Source of the DNA: JAICYJ01 sp963797565
Lineage (GTDB): Bacteria; Actinomycetota; Thermoleophilia; Gaiellales; JAICJC01
Length of the DNA: 64,000 nt
NCBI GenBank assembly: GCA_963797565.1
Contig: CAWCPM010000007.1
Span: 1 to 64,000, forward strand
Direction of reading: 5' to 3'
The notes under the pieces were generated by a model. That model searched no databases and had not been told where the DNA came from. It worked only from the letters and a program-made list of their open reading frames with translations. The position numbers and the translations under genes are program-made. Of the stretch, positions 51,640 to 60,826 are shown piece after piece. Within the stretch, counting starts at the first letter, position 1. The number at the start of each line of letters is the position of its first letter.

Positions 51640-53031
51640 ATGGAGCTAAACGAGGCCATCCGCCGCGTGTTCGTGCAGCATTGGAGGCTGATCGCCCTCA
51701 CGACCGTCGCCTGCATCGCGATAGCCGCCCTGCTCAGCGTCCGTCAGTCGGCGACGTATACGGCGACAACCACATTCGTCCTCGACGCTGCGGATCCCAC
51801 CTCCAGTGCCGAGTCGGCGGTGATCGGTGATACCGCCCAGGCGATTGCCACCAGCCCGGCGCAGATCAGTGCTGCATTGACCGCGGCGAACCTCACCGAT
51901 CGCAACCTGACCCGGGTCGCAAACAACGTGTCCGTCACTCCGCTGGGGGCGTCCGGCGTGCTCAAGCTGTCGGTACAAGAGGACAGCCGCGCGGACGCCA
52001 GGGCGTTGGCGAACGCACTTACCGCTCGCGTGATCGCCACCAGAAACCAGATCGACAACGCACGGATCAAGCAGGTGTTCACGACCATCGACAACCGAAT
52101 CAAGGGCGTCAACAAGCAGATCCTTTCCCAGAATGCGGCGATCGCGGACCTCAATCGCCAGCTCAGCCTGAACCCCACCGGCCAGGCGGCCGCCAACCTG
52201 CAGCTGAAGATCAGCTCGCTCACCCAGACACGTGACCTGACGGTGCAGCAGAAGGGTGTCCTGCAGTCCGAGGAAAGCAGCCTGCTGGCCACAAACGCCA
52301 CCCGTCCTCAGGCGAACTTCATCAGCCACGCGCAGCAACCCAGTCACGCTGATGCTTCCCCGGCGATTCCGGACATCGCACTGGGAGCGCTGCTCGGCCT
52401 CGTGCTGGGCACGGGCTTGGCGGCGCTGATCGAGACGCTGCGACCGCGTTTCCTCGGTGGGGACATGCTGGCCCGCGAGCTCGAGATGGCCCACCTCGGC
52501 ACGATTCCGGCAACTGCCGGAGATGCTTCTGCCGGTTGGAGCCCCGAGCCGATCGCTCTGGTGCTGCGGCTTGCCGCCGAACGCGCGGGAGTCCGAAACG
52601 TGAGCTTACTCGCGACCGAGCGGCAGAGCGATCTCGGGGTCGTGGCCAAGCGCATCGAGTCGGCCTGCAATCGCGCCGGTCAGAGCGCCCCCGAGCCCGC
52701 GGTCGCGCAGGCCAGCTACGTCGGTTCGGTGTATACGCCAAGCGGCGTGGAGCACCCCGAGCTGAGCGCGGCGTCGGCGCCCGGCCTTCGAGTTCGCCCG
52801 TTTGGGATCACCTATACATCCAACAACGGCGCGGGTACCGGCATCGCCGTGGTGTCGGCCGCGTCACTGACCCGCCGGCAGATAGTTGAGCTGAGGCATC
52901 TCCTCAGCGTGATGCCCGCCCCGGTGCTGGGGCTGATCACGCAAGAGCTGTCATCCTCTTCGCCATGGGAGTCGGTGCAGCGCTGGTGGGCTGCACAGGG
53001 GATCGGGAGCAAGCCATCAGAACCCTCCTGA
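51640..53031 (+). CDS. Wzz-type polysaccharide co-polymerase
   Basis: The product is 463 aa. A first membrane helix (LIALTTVACIAIAALLSV) and a second (IALGALLGLVLGTGLAALIETL, about 245-268) flank a periplasm-type domain with coiled-coil segments (NRIKGVNKQILSQNAAIADLNRQL). The C-terminal cytoplasmic part (about 270-463) has a weak resemblance to a nucleotide-binding fold but no P-loop, so it is not a BY-kinase. It should control chain length with the Wzy polymerase. Confidence 0.75.
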   Translation: MELNEAIRRVFVQHWRLIALTTVACIAIAALLSVRQSATYTATTTFVLDAADPTSSAESAVIGDTAQAIATSPAQISAALTAANLTDRNLTRVANNVSVTPLGASGVLKLSVQEDSRADARALANALTARVIATRNQIDNARIKQVFTTIDNRIKGVNKQILSQNAAIADLNRQLSLNPTGQAAANLQLKISSLTQTRDLTVQQKGVLQSEESSLLATNATRPQANFISHAQQPSHADASPAIPDIALGALLGLVLGTGLAALIETLRPRFLGGDMLARELEMAHLGTIPATAGDASAGWSPEPIALVLRLAAERAGVRNVSLLATERQSDLGVVAKRIESACNRAGQSAPEPAVAQASYVGSVYTPSGVEHPELSAASAPGLRVRPFGITYTSNNGAGTGIAVVSAASLTRRQIVELRHLLSVMPAPVLGLITQELSSSSPWESVQRWWAAQGIGSKPSEPS

Positions 53032-54284
53032 ACCCTCCGGTCGCGCCATCGACCATCGCCGGGATACGCGAGCATGACACCAGCCACGCGCACGCCTCGC
53101 GGCCGCTCGAAGTCGCGCTGATCGTTACCCAGCTCACGGCGGGGGCCGGCGGGGTCGCGCTCCGCGGCGCGGTTTCGCTTGATCCGAGGCGATACCGAAC
53201 GACCATCTTCACCTCAGAGGGAAGTTCGATGATCGCGCTGGCCGAGGACTCGGGGCTGGAAGTCGTGAGACTCCGGCACATGGCGGGCGGCCGCGGTGTG
53301 TACCTCGGAGGTGACACGCATGGGTTCCGGGAGCTGACGGCGCACCTTCGATCCCGCCGCTTCGATCTGGTTCACACCCACAGCGCAAAGGCCGGGACGC
53401 TCGGTCGGTTGGCCGCCCGACGGACGAACGTTCCGGCCATCGTCCACACATTCCACGGATTCCCGTTTCATGACTTCCAGCCGGCCGTCGTGCGCCGCGG
53501 GCTGCTCGCCGCCGAACGGCGGCTGGCGCGCTTCACGGACTACTTCCTGACCGCGGGAACGATGGTGGCAGCGGACGCGATCAGGCTCGGGCTTGCCCCT
53601 CCGGAGAGGATCCGAACGATCGATGTGCCCGTGCAGGACGACATCCCCGCCGTGACGGAACCGCGGCGCCGGTACGCACGAGACCTGATGGGGGTACCGC
53701 AGGGGGCGACCGTGGTTGGCACGGCCGCCAGGGTCACCGGGCAGAAGGCGCCGCTTGACATGGTGAGGGCCATCGAGCTGCTCCGCCGGCCCGACGTGTA
53801 CATGGTCTGGATCGGCGACGGTGACCTGCGTGCGAAGACGGAGCGGGCGGTGGCCCGAGCCGGCTTGGAGGACAGGTTTCTGCTCCTCGGCGAGCGAATC
53901 GACGTCCCCACGCTGCTGCCTGGACTCGACGTCTTCGTGCTGCCGAGCCTGTACGAAGGGCTTCCCTGCGCTCTTGTCGAGGCGATGACATGTGGCATTC
54001 CGGTCGTCGCAACAGCGGTCAACTCGGTACCCGAAATCGTGATGCCCGGCCGCACCGGGCTGCTCGCCCCACCAGGCGCCCCGCGCCAGCTGGCCAGGGC
54101 GATCGGCTTCATGCTCGACTTCCCCGACGCCGCGTCCGAGATGGCGCAAGCGGCACGGGCACGCATCGGCGACGCATTTCAACCGGATGTCCACGGCCGA
54201 GAGCTTGCCGGTGTGTACAGCCTGGCGGTGAGGTTCGGCGAGCTGCGTACCGGCAAACGCGCGACGGTGACAGCGCCGGCATGA
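52965..54284 (+). CDS. Glycosyltransferase family 4
   Basis: The product is 439 aa from an ATG lying 67 bases inside the Wzz gene; the first 40 residues may not be translated. The GT-B fold is evident: AGAGGVALRGAVSLD, DLVHTHSAKAGTLGRLAAR, VPAIVHTFHGFPFH in the N-domain; LFVLPSLYEGLPCALVEAM and GIPVVATAVNSVPEIV with the E-x7-E nucleotide site in the C-domain. It adds one sugar to the lipid-linked repeat. The stop overlaps the HprK-like gene (ATGA). Confidence 0.87.
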   Translation: MGVGAALVGCTGDREQAIRTLLNPPVAPSTIAGIREHDTSHAHASRPLEVALIVTQLTAGAGGVALRGAVSLDPRRYRTTIFTSEGSSMIALAEDSGLEVVRLRHMAGGRGVYLGGDTHGFRELTAHLRSRRFDLVHTHSAKAGTLGRLAARRTNVPAIVHTFHGFPFHDFQPAVVRRGLLAAERRLARFTDYFLTAGTMVAADAIRLGLAPPERIRTIDVPVQDDIPAVTEPRRRYARDLMGVPQGATVVGTAARVTGQKAPLDMVRAIELLRRPDVYMVWIGDGDLRAKTERAVARAGLEDRFLLLGERIDVPTLLPGLDVFVLPSLYEGLPCALVEAMTCGIPVVATAVNSVPEIVMPGRTGLLAPPGAPRQLARAIGFMLDFPDAASEMAQAARARIGDAFQPDVHGRELAGVYSLAVRFGELRTGKRATVTAPA

Positions 54285-55270
54285 GATCGACACTGGAAAG
54301 CGCCGGCGTGGGCATCCACATCGAGTCCGACCTCGACTGGGTGGATGAGCTGATCACCGAGGGCGCGGCCGGCCAGCTCGGGCCGTCCGCACCGCCGAGC
54401 CGCGCGCCGCTGCTCCTGCGCATCGAAGCCGACGGCCGGCCGTTCTCGAGGCGCGGCTGGGAGATCGTCACCAGGGGGGTATGGCGCCACGGCTCCGAGA
54501 CGATCTTCGAGGATGTCTGCGCGACCGGGTTTCACCTGCACCTCGAGATCGCCGAAGGCACGGCGGCGTTCACATACCGGTGGCTGCCGACGGCCAGGAG
54601 CCGGGCGATCAGGGTGGCGCTGCGATCTCGCTTCCACCTGCTCGCGCGGGCTGCGCTGATCCAGTATCCAACGCTGTGGTGGGCCGGGACGAGTGATCGT
54701 GCGCCGCTGCACGCGTCGGGCATCGAGGGCGGCGGCTGCGCCGCGCTTGTCACCGCTGCCGGTGGCGTCGGCCGATCAACGCTGCTGCTCGACGAGGTGA
54801 ACCACGGAAACCGCGTCACCGGGGACAACCTCGCTGTCAGCGACGGACGTCGGCTCTGGGGCGTGGTCGAGCCGGTTCGCGTCGAGCGGGGAGGAGGTCG
54901 CCGCATGCCGCACGGACGCAGCGAGATGCCCATGGCCGGTCGCGTGCCGGAGCTCGAGCTGTCCTGCGTCGTCACGCTCGAGCGAGGCGACCACGGCGGT
55001 CACTCGCACCTCGTGCCAAGCTCGCCCGAGGCCGCCGCGCGCGCCCTGGTCACCAGCACCTACATGGCCGGTGAGCTGAGGCGGTACTGGGCATTTGCAG
55101 CGACGCTGGCAGCGTCGACCGGCATCGGGCCTGCGCACTCCCCGGTCGAGGAGGCGGCATCCACGCTGACAGCGAACCTGCCCTGCTGGTCACTGCGGCT
55201 GGGGCGCCCCGGTGACCGACGTCTCAGCGATCTGATCTCCGAGCAGGAGTTGAACGCGTGCATCTCGTGA
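54281..55270 (+). CDS. HprK-like kinase (HprK-related protein of polysaccharide loci)
   Basis: The product is 329 aa. A P-loop-like AAGGVGRSTLLLD (about 159-171) sits in a context like that of HPr kinase/phosphorylase (LVTAAGGVGRST, RVTGDNLAVSDG). The Walker lysine is replaced by Arg165, so ATP use is uncertain. The N-terminal half (about 1-135) is strand-rich and unlike classical HprK. Related proteins occur near exopolysaccharide genes; the substrate is unknown. The gene overlaps the RtcB-like gene by 13 bases. Confidence 0.7.
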   Translation: MRSTLESAGVGIHIESDLDWVDELITEGAAGQLGPSAPPSRAPLLLRIEADGRPFSRRGWEIVTRGVWRHGSETIFEDVCATGFHLHLEIAEGTAAFTYRWLPTARSRAIRVALRSRFHLLARAALIQYPTLWWAGTSDRAPLHASGIEGGGCAALVTAAGGVGRSTLLLDEVNHGNRVTGDNLAVSDGRRLWGVVEPVRVERGGGRRMPHGRSEMPMAGRVPELELSCVVTLERGDHGGHSHLVPSSPEAAARALVTSTYMAGELRRYWAFAATLAASTGIGPAHSPVEEAASTLTANLPCWSLRLGRPGDRRLSDLISEQELNACIS

Positions 55271-56706
55271 AGGACCAACGACGTGAGAGCGGTTTCGGTC
55301 CATCTGACCGGCTGAACGTGGTCGACAGTCCGGCGCTGCCTGCCGACCCCACGGCACTGGCCGCGCTCAGAGACGGCGTTCGCGGTGTCGATCTCGCAGC
55401 CCCGGCGGTGGCGCTCCCGGACTTTCACTTCAAGGGTGACAAGGAGATGCCCTCGAGCATCGCCGTTGCCACCCGTGAGACGATTCGCCCCGTCTTTTCG
55501 AGCACGTCGCTCAACTGCGGTATGGCGCTGGTCGCCCTCGATGTCGAGCGTCCCGGAGAGGCGGAGGTGGGCGAGTTCTTCCGGCGCTTTCGCGACCGCT
55601 ATCCGTTTCCCCCGACCTACCGCCGTGACCTGACCCGCGAGGAGGTGATCCGCTGCGCGGCCGAGGGGTCGGCATTCGCCGCCGAGCGGTTCCAGGTCGA
55701 TTCATCCGATGTCGACGCGGTCGAGTTGGGGGGACGCATCGACGTCGACGGTCTGGGCGGGACCGACCGGATTCGGCGAGAGCTTCCCTGGTCGGTTCAA
55801 CAGCTCTCGAGAATCAGGTTCGGCACGATCGGTCCCAGCAACCACTTCGTCGAGCTGCAAGAGGTCGCTGAGGTGATCGACCCGCATGCCGCCAAGCTGC
55901 TCGGGCTTTCCCTCGGCCAGATCACCCTGCAGTACCACGGCGGCGGAGGATCACTCCCCGGCGAGCTCGGTCTGCTGTTCGGGCGTCGTAAGCGCAAGCC
56001 GGCCCGCCAGGTACGGGTGCAGATGGCCGTACAACGTCCCCTGTACCACTTCGGGAGCGCGCGGTCAGCCGGCGACATGCGGCGCAGGCGCAGCCTCTAT
56101 TTCTCGGCGGATGCGCCTCCCGTCGAGCGTAACACGCCCGAAGGTGAGCGACTGGCGCTGGCAAACGCGATGGCGATGAACTACGGCTTCGCGTTTCGGC
56201 TGTCGAGCTACGCGAGCCTCCGATCGCTGCTCGGCACGTGCTTTGGCGCCGGCTCGCGGCTCGTGGTCGACACCGTCCACAACTCGATCTATGACGAGCA
56301 GATCAACGACGAGCAAGCGGTGGTGCACCGGCACAATGCCTGCCGGATCTTCCCGGCGGCCACGATCCGCCACCATCCCGTGTTCGGGCAGACCGGACAG
56401 CCGCTGCTCGTGCCCGGCACCAACCGCACCTCGTCGTACCTGTGTATCCCGGGCGAGCACGCCGACCGGGCGATGTACACCGCCTGCCACGGCGCCGGCA
56501 CGGTCGTCGGCGACTTCGCGCGAAGCGGGGCGTCGACGCTCGATCCGCACGGCCGCACGACGCTGCGCTTCGACTGTCGCAGCGGACACGCCGAAACGGT
56601 GCCGCACCTCGACGACCACGCCGTGGACACGGTCGTGGGCGTCCTCCGAGACCATGGCATCGCACAGCCTGTCGTTCGCCTCCGACCCTTCGCCGTTCAG
56701 AACTGA
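55258..56706 (+). CDS. Divergent RtcB-family protein in a polysaccharide operon
   Basis: The product is 482 aa, the usual length of RtcB RNA ligase. The motifs are in order: LPDFHFKGDKEMPS, SLNCGMALV (Cys87), GTIGPSNHFVELQ (Asn195, His196), YHGGGGSL (His227), VDTVHNSIYDE (His341), VHRHNACRIFP, GQPLLVPGTNRTSSY and CHGAGTVV (His411, guanylylated residue in RtcB). The metal ligands and His411 are kept, but the Asp of DINCG is Ser, Arg of HSGSRG is Gly and the Arg after HGAG is Thr. It may be a ligase with altered substrate or a non-catalytic binder. It overlaps the HprK-like gene. Confidence 0.82.
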   Translation: MHLVKDQRRESGFGPSDRLNVVDSPALPADPTALAALRDGVRGVDLAAPAVALPDFHFKGDKEMPSSIAVATRETIRPVFSSTSLNCGMALVALDVERPGEAEVGEFFRRFRDRYPFPPTYRRDLTREEVIRCAAEGSAFAAERFQVDSSDVDAVELGGRIDVDGLGGTDRIRRELPWSVQQLSRIRFGTIGPSNHFVELQEVAEVIDPHAAKLLGLSLGQITLQYHGGGGSLPGELGLLFGRRKRKPARQVRVQMAVQRPLYHFGSARSAGDMRRRRSLYFSADAPPVERNTPEGERLALANAMAMNYGFAFRLSSYASLRSLLGTCFGAGSRLVVDTVHNSIYDEQINDEQAVVHRHNACRIFPAATIRHHPVFGQTGQPLLVPGTNRTSSYLCIPGEHADRAMYTACHGAGTVVGDFARSGASTLDPHGRTTLRFDCRSGHAETVPHLDDHAVDTVVGVLRDHGIAQPVVRLRPFAVQN

Positions 56707-56715
56707 GGAGCCGGA

Positions 56716-57156
56716 TTGATCGCACCGAATCGATGGCGCGGGAACAGTCACGTGGTGGCACCGAGTGACGCGTTTCAGGTGCACCTGGCGCCGTTCAGAC
56801 GCAACCCCCGGAACGTGGTCCGCGCGATCGCCGGACTCGCGCCCGGCTCCCCCGTCGTCGTTTCCACCTCAGCTCCATGGGCGGCCACCCGTTGTCGACG
56901 CTTCGCGAGACAGGCGCGGATCGATATCCACCGCGAGTACGTCGCGCTTCCAACCGCTCGGACGCCGGCGTACCTTGTCGAGGATGCGCCTGCGAGCGCT
57001 GCGGCGTTCGTGCAATACGTGCTGGTCGTGCCACCGCGAGCAGTCCTGTCAGGGCCGATCGACGCCGCGCTGACGCTCATCCGGAGGCTGCACGATCCCG
57101 GCCGGGCGCTGCGCGTGCTGGCTCCTGGCCGTATCGTCGTGGGAGCGCGGAGATGA
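56716..57156 (+). CDS. Small protein of unknown function
   Basis: The product is 146 aa from a TTG with GAGGAG just upstream (56705-56710). The central part is protein-like (RNVVRAIAGLAPGSPVVVSTS, IDIHREYVALPTARTPAYLVED, FVQYVLVVPPRAVLSGPI) and resembles an incomplete Rossmann or methyltransferase-like fold without a visible cofactor motif. The stop overlaps the APH-like start (ATGA). Its fixed place between RtcB-like and APH-like genes suggests a shared job. Confidence 0.6.
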   Translation: MIAPNRWRGNSHVVAPSDAFQVHLAPFRRNPRNVVRAIAGLAPGSPVVVSTSAPWAATRCRRFARQARIDIHREYVALPTARTPAYLVEDAPASAAAFVQYVLVVPPRAVLSGPIDAALTLIRRLHDPGRALRVLAPGRIVVGARR

Positions 57157-58199
57157 CCGAGGTGCTGCGGTCTGAAGCTGAGCTGGCCACCGTCGACGAA
57201 GCTCCGCCGACCCTCGCCGAGTTCATCGACTCATCGGGGCTGCGGTCGATCGTGATCGGCACGTCCAAGGACCCGAACGCGAAGGTCACCGTGCTGCTGG
57301 TGTCACCAAAGGACAGGGTTCCGGTACTGGCGATCAAGGCTCCGACCACGGAAGCCGCCGCCCGAGCGGTCGAGTGTGAGCGGCGGGTGCTGGTCGAGCT
57401 GGCAACCACGCTGCCCGAGGAGCTCACATCCACCATCCCACGCCCGGTCTGCACGGTCGACTTCGAGGGACGGTCGGGGCTTGTCACGACCGCCCTCACC
57501 GGCACACCGATGACACGCGATTACCTCCGGCACGACCGCGAGGCGGAGACCCGGCACCATTTCGCCGCGCTGGCACGGTGGCTGGACGCACTGCAAACCG
57601 CGACAGCCGGCGACATGACCCCGATCGACATGGACGGGGGTGTCGCCAGTCGCATCCGACGGCGGTTCCGCGACGACCCCGCGGTGGGCTCCGACCTGAC
57701 GCGATTCGCCGAGATCAGCGCACGACTGCGGGAGCATTCCGTGCCACGCACCGTCGTTCACGGTGACCTGTGGTTTGGCAACCTCCTGCTCTGTCGCGGC
57801 CGGCTCACGGGTGTTGTCGATTGGGAGGACGCCGACCTCCGTGGCGAACCGGTGCGCGACCTGATCCGTTTCGCGATCGCCTATGCGCTGTATCTCGATC
57901 GGGGCACGAGGCCCGGTCGCCGTGTCCGCGGGTTCCCCGGATTGCGGGCATCGCGGTGGGGCGCCGGGATCGGCTTTGGGATCAACGGCAGCGGGTGGTT
58001 CCCCGAGCTGTTCCGCGGCTTCGTCCGGGACGGGCTGAGCCGGCTCGGTGCGCCACCGGAGCTGTGGCGTGACGCGGTGCTGGCCGGTGTGGCCGAGGTG
58101 GCAGCCCGCGCCGACGATTCCGGATTTGCCGGTGCCCACCTCGCGCTGTTCCGGCAGCTGTCAACGGCTCAGCCTCGATCGAGGGCCGGAGCCTGGTGA
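57153..58199 (+). CDS. APH-family phosphotransferase
   Basis: The product is 348 aa. The kinase core is HGDLWFGNLLL with the catalytic Asp, then VVDWEDADLRGEP for metal binding. The N-terminal lobe has VLLVSPKDRVPVLAIKAPTTE. The family phosphorylates small hydroxyl compounds such as aminoglycosides, choline or sugars. In this operon a sugar or lipid intermediate is plausible. Start and stop overlap both neighbours. Confidence 0.8.
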   Translation: MTEVLRSEAELATVDEAPPTLAEFIDSSGLRSIVIGTSKDPNAKVTVLLVSPKDRVPVLAIKAPTTEAAARAVECERRVLVELATTLPEELTSTIPRPVCTVDFEGRSGLVTTALTGTPMTRDYLRHDREAETRHHFAALARWLDALQTATAGDMTPIDMDGGVASRIRRRFRDDPAVGSDLTRFAEISARLREHSVPRTVVHGDLWFGNLLLCRGRLTGVVDWEDADLRGEPVRDLIRFAIAYALYLDRGTRPGRRVRGFPGLRASRWGAGIGFGINGSGWFPELFRGFVRDGLSRLGAPPELWRDAVLAGVAEVAARADDSGFAGAHLALFRQLSTAQPRSRAGAW

Positions 58200-59506
58200 C
58201 GACCGAAACCCTGAACCCGCCTCTGTGGGGCGCAGCTCGGACTGTGGCCGCACCTCCGGCACCCCGGCCCGTCACCGCCCCGACGCGGACGTTCACGCAT
58301 ACGAGGCTTCCTCTGGTCACCACCGCTGCGGCGATTGCGATGCTGCCGCTGACCGAGCCGCGCGGCCCCGCAAACCTGGGGCCGGCCGATGTCTTGATCG
58401 TGGTTTCGATCTGCGCATGGGTGTGGTCGAGCGCGGTCAGCGGACGACGACTCTGGTTCCCGTACGCGCTGGCCGCGGGTTTGATGATCGTCGGCGGTGC
58501 GATCGGTGCGCTGGCCGGGCCGGTACCGTCGGCCGGGCTGCTCGCGCTCGCCCAGGACGTGCTGCTGCTCGTCTGGTGCTGGACAGTCGCGAACGTCGGA
58601 AGCAGGCCCGCTCACGCCCGCGTGCTCTTCCGCGCGTGGGCCGGCAGCTCGATCGTCTGGGCCGGCCTCCTGCTGGCCGGCTTGCTGGCCGGAGCTCCAG
58701 CCGTGACGGGGCAGGTGCCCAAGACCGGGGTGCGTACCACGTTGACCTTCGGCGACCCCAACGTCTGCGCGAACTACTTCGTGATTTCGATCATGATCAT
58801 CTGCGCCACCGGGTACCCGCGGCATCGATTGCTGCGAGCCGCGGCGTACTCAGCGTTGGTCGCAGCCATCTTTTCGACCGGGTCAAACAGCGGGCTGGTC
58901 GCGCTCGCGGTGTGCGTGTCCATCGCGGTGATCCTCGGCGTTCGCAGGCGGGCCGGGCTCGTGCCCGCCATCGCGTGTCTGGCGGCCATCATCCTCTGCG
59001 CCGTCGCGGCGGCGGCCACCATCAGCGTTAACTCGATCCAGCAGCGCGCATCAACCAGCAGCTACGCGTTCGTGCGTGAAGGGATCGGGAGAGGTGAGCA
59101 GAGTGTCACCGAGCGCACGACCGTGCTCGGCGAGAGCACCCATCTGTATGAGACCGGTGGCGTTCTGGGGGCCGGGCCGGTCTCGACCAAGCCGCGGCTG
59201 ATCGCATCGATGGCGCCGTATCCGAAGGAGGCGCACGATGACTACTTCGCTTCGTTGATGGAGCGCGGCGTGATCGGAGCCCTCGGCCTGATGGTGCTGC
59301 TCGCGAGCGCCCTCGTACGCGGTGGGACGTTGCTTCGTCGCACCGTCGGCGCCGGCGTGGGCTCCGTGCTGTCGCGGCCGCACGCGGTCGTTTCGGCACT
59401 GATCGGAACGATGATCACGATGACCGTGTTCGAGCTTCTCCACGTGCGCCACGTGTGGGCATTGTTCGCGCTGGTGGCGGCCGCGTCGCTTTGGGAACGC
59501 GAATGA
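58196..59506 (+). CDS. O-antigen polymerase/ligase-like membrane protein (Wzy)
   Basis: The product is 436 aa with about eleven hydrophobic segments and a large extracytoplasmic loop around 290-355 (TERTTVLGESTHLYETGG, GPVSTKPRLIASMAPYPKEAHDDYFASLMERG). The H-D-D-Y-F-A-S-L-x-E-x-G block is the hallmark of the O-antigen ligase/polymerase family. It should polymerise or transfer repeat units outside. The GTG start overlaps the preceding stop. Confidence 0.82.
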   Translation: MTTETLNPPLWGAARTVAAPPAPRPVTAPTRTFTHTRLPLVTTAAAIAMLPLTEPRGPANLGPADVLIVVSICAWVWSSAVSGRRLWFPYALAAGLMIVGGAIGALAGPVPSAGLLALAQDVLLLVWCWTVANVGSRPAHARVLFRAWAGSSIVWAGLLLAGLLAGAPAVTGQVPKTGVRTTLTFGDPNVCANYFVISIMIICATGYPRHRLLRAAAYSALVAAIFSTGSNSGLVALAVCVSIAVILGVRRRAGLVPAIACLAAIILCAVAAAATISVNSIQQRASTSSYAFVREGIGRGEQSVTERTTVLGESTHLYETGGVLGAGPVSTKPRLIASMAPYPKEAHDDYFASLMERGVIGALGLMVLLASALVRGGTLLRRTVGAGVGSVLSRPHAVVSALIGTMITMTVFELLHVRHVWALFALVAAASLWERE

Positions 59507-60813
59507 AGGCGTACATCTCCAGCGTCAGGAACCGGATCGGCGCCCTGTTCGTCAAGCTCCTGGCCAACATGGCTGCCAGGGCCGTGGCACTGGCCTGCGT
59601 CGCCCTCGCGACTATCGTCGTGGCCCGCACGGAGGGTGCCGCCGGAGTGGGAATCTACGCGCTCTTGCGCGTCCTGCCTGGCCTGCTGGGGGTCGTCGTA
59701 TCCTGCGGCCTCCCCGGAGCGATTGCGTTCTTCCTGGCGGGGCCGTCTCGCGATGATCGCCGGTTGCCGTTGACGATCGTCGCCATGGCGGCGTTGGGTG
59801 GAGGCGCCGGCATGGTGCTCTGGCTCGCCGCGACGCCGATGCTGAGCGCTCACCTGTTCGATGGGGTGTCGATGTCGCTCGTGGCTGTGGCGGGCGTCAC
59901 CGTCCTCACCCAACTCTTCGTGGCGACGGCCAAGTCCTGCTCTCAGGGCAGCGGTGATCTGCGCGGAGCCAACATCGTGATCATCAACGAGGAGTTCATG
60001 TTCCTGCCGGTCTACGGCCTCTTCCTCGCCGCCGGCGTTTCGGGAAGCGGCGTGCTGATCGTGAGCCTGCTTGGCGCCGACCTGTTGGCGATCGCCTGGG
60101 GATGGGCTCGGCTGGCCCGCAGAGGGATGTTCCGGGGGGTGGAACGCCCGTCCATCCCGCTCAGCAAGCAGATCGCAGCCTACGGGCTCCGCGCCCAGAT
60201 CGGCGGGATCATGTCGCTGCTGAACCTGCGGCTGGACTTCATCATCCTGACCGTGCTGACCGGCCCCGCCGTGCTCGGTGTCTACGCGATCGCGTCGAAG
60301 TTCGCCGAGTTGATCAAGGTGCCCGGCCTCGCCCTGACCTATGTGCTCTATCCGCAGTACTCGAGCGACGGCAGGGAACGGGCGACCGCGGCAGCGCGCC
60401 GGCTGATTCCACGAGCCGGCATCGCTCTGGCCGCCGGGGTGATCCCGCTTTGGCTGATGTCGGGCTGGCTGATCCCGGCCCTGTACGGCACCGCCTTCAC
60501 AAGCGCCGTCACGCCCGCCCGGATCATCCTGCTCGGGCTCGTGCTGGAGGGTGTGGCGGGAGTGATCTCCGCCTACCTCTACGGCGTCGGGCGACCCGGC
60601 CTCAACTCCTGCGCCATGGGCGTGGGCCTGGCGGTCTGCGTCGTGCTCGATCTGCTGCTGATCCCGCCGTTTGGATCGACCGGAGCGGCGGCCGCGTCGG
60701 CGGCCACCTACCTCACCAGCACCTTCGCCCTGGTCGCATGCTTCGGATGGCTGCAGCGGTCGGGCTCAGACATCCCCAACCCACGGGCCGTGGCGACCAC
60801 CGACCCGGGCTAG
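59503..60813 (+). CDS. Flippase-like polysaccharide exporter (Wzx/MOP superfamily)
   Basis: The product is 436 aa with 12 or so membrane helices (VALACVALATIVVARTEGAAGVGIYALLRVLPG onward). The MOP-type element YGLRAQIGGIMSLLNLRLDFIIL is characteristic. It flips lipid-linked repeat units across the membrane for the Wzy protein encoded just upstream. The ATG overlaps the stop of that gene (ATGA). Confidence 0.85.
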   Translation: MKAYISSVRNRIGALFVKLLANMAARAVALACVALATIVVARTEGAAGVGIYALLRVLPGLLGVVVSCGLPGAIAFFLAGPSRDDRRLPLTIVAMAALGGGAGMVLWLAATPMLSAHLFDGVSMSLVAVAGVTVLTQLFVATAKSCSQGSGDLRGANIVIINEEFMFLPVYGLFLAAGVSGSGVLIVSLLGADLLAIAWGWARLARRGMFRGVERPSIPLSKQIAAYGLRAQIGGIMSLLNLRLDFIILTVLTGPAVLGVYAIASKFAELIKVPGLALTYVLYPQYSSDGRERATAAARRLIPRAGIALAAGVIPLWLMSGWLIPALYGTAFTSAVTPARIILLGLVLEGVAGVISAYLYGVGRPGLNSCAMGVGLAVCVVLDLLLIPPFGSTGAAAASAATYLTSTFALVACFGWLQRSGSDIPNPRAVATTDPG

Positions 60814-60826
60814 CGGCTCTCACTCC

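Noticed and set aside
54281..56706. HprK-like plus RtcB-like pair as a toxin-antitoxin or anti-phage system
   Set aside because: No nuclease, toxin or phage-sensing domain is visible and the genes are locked within the polysaccharide operon.
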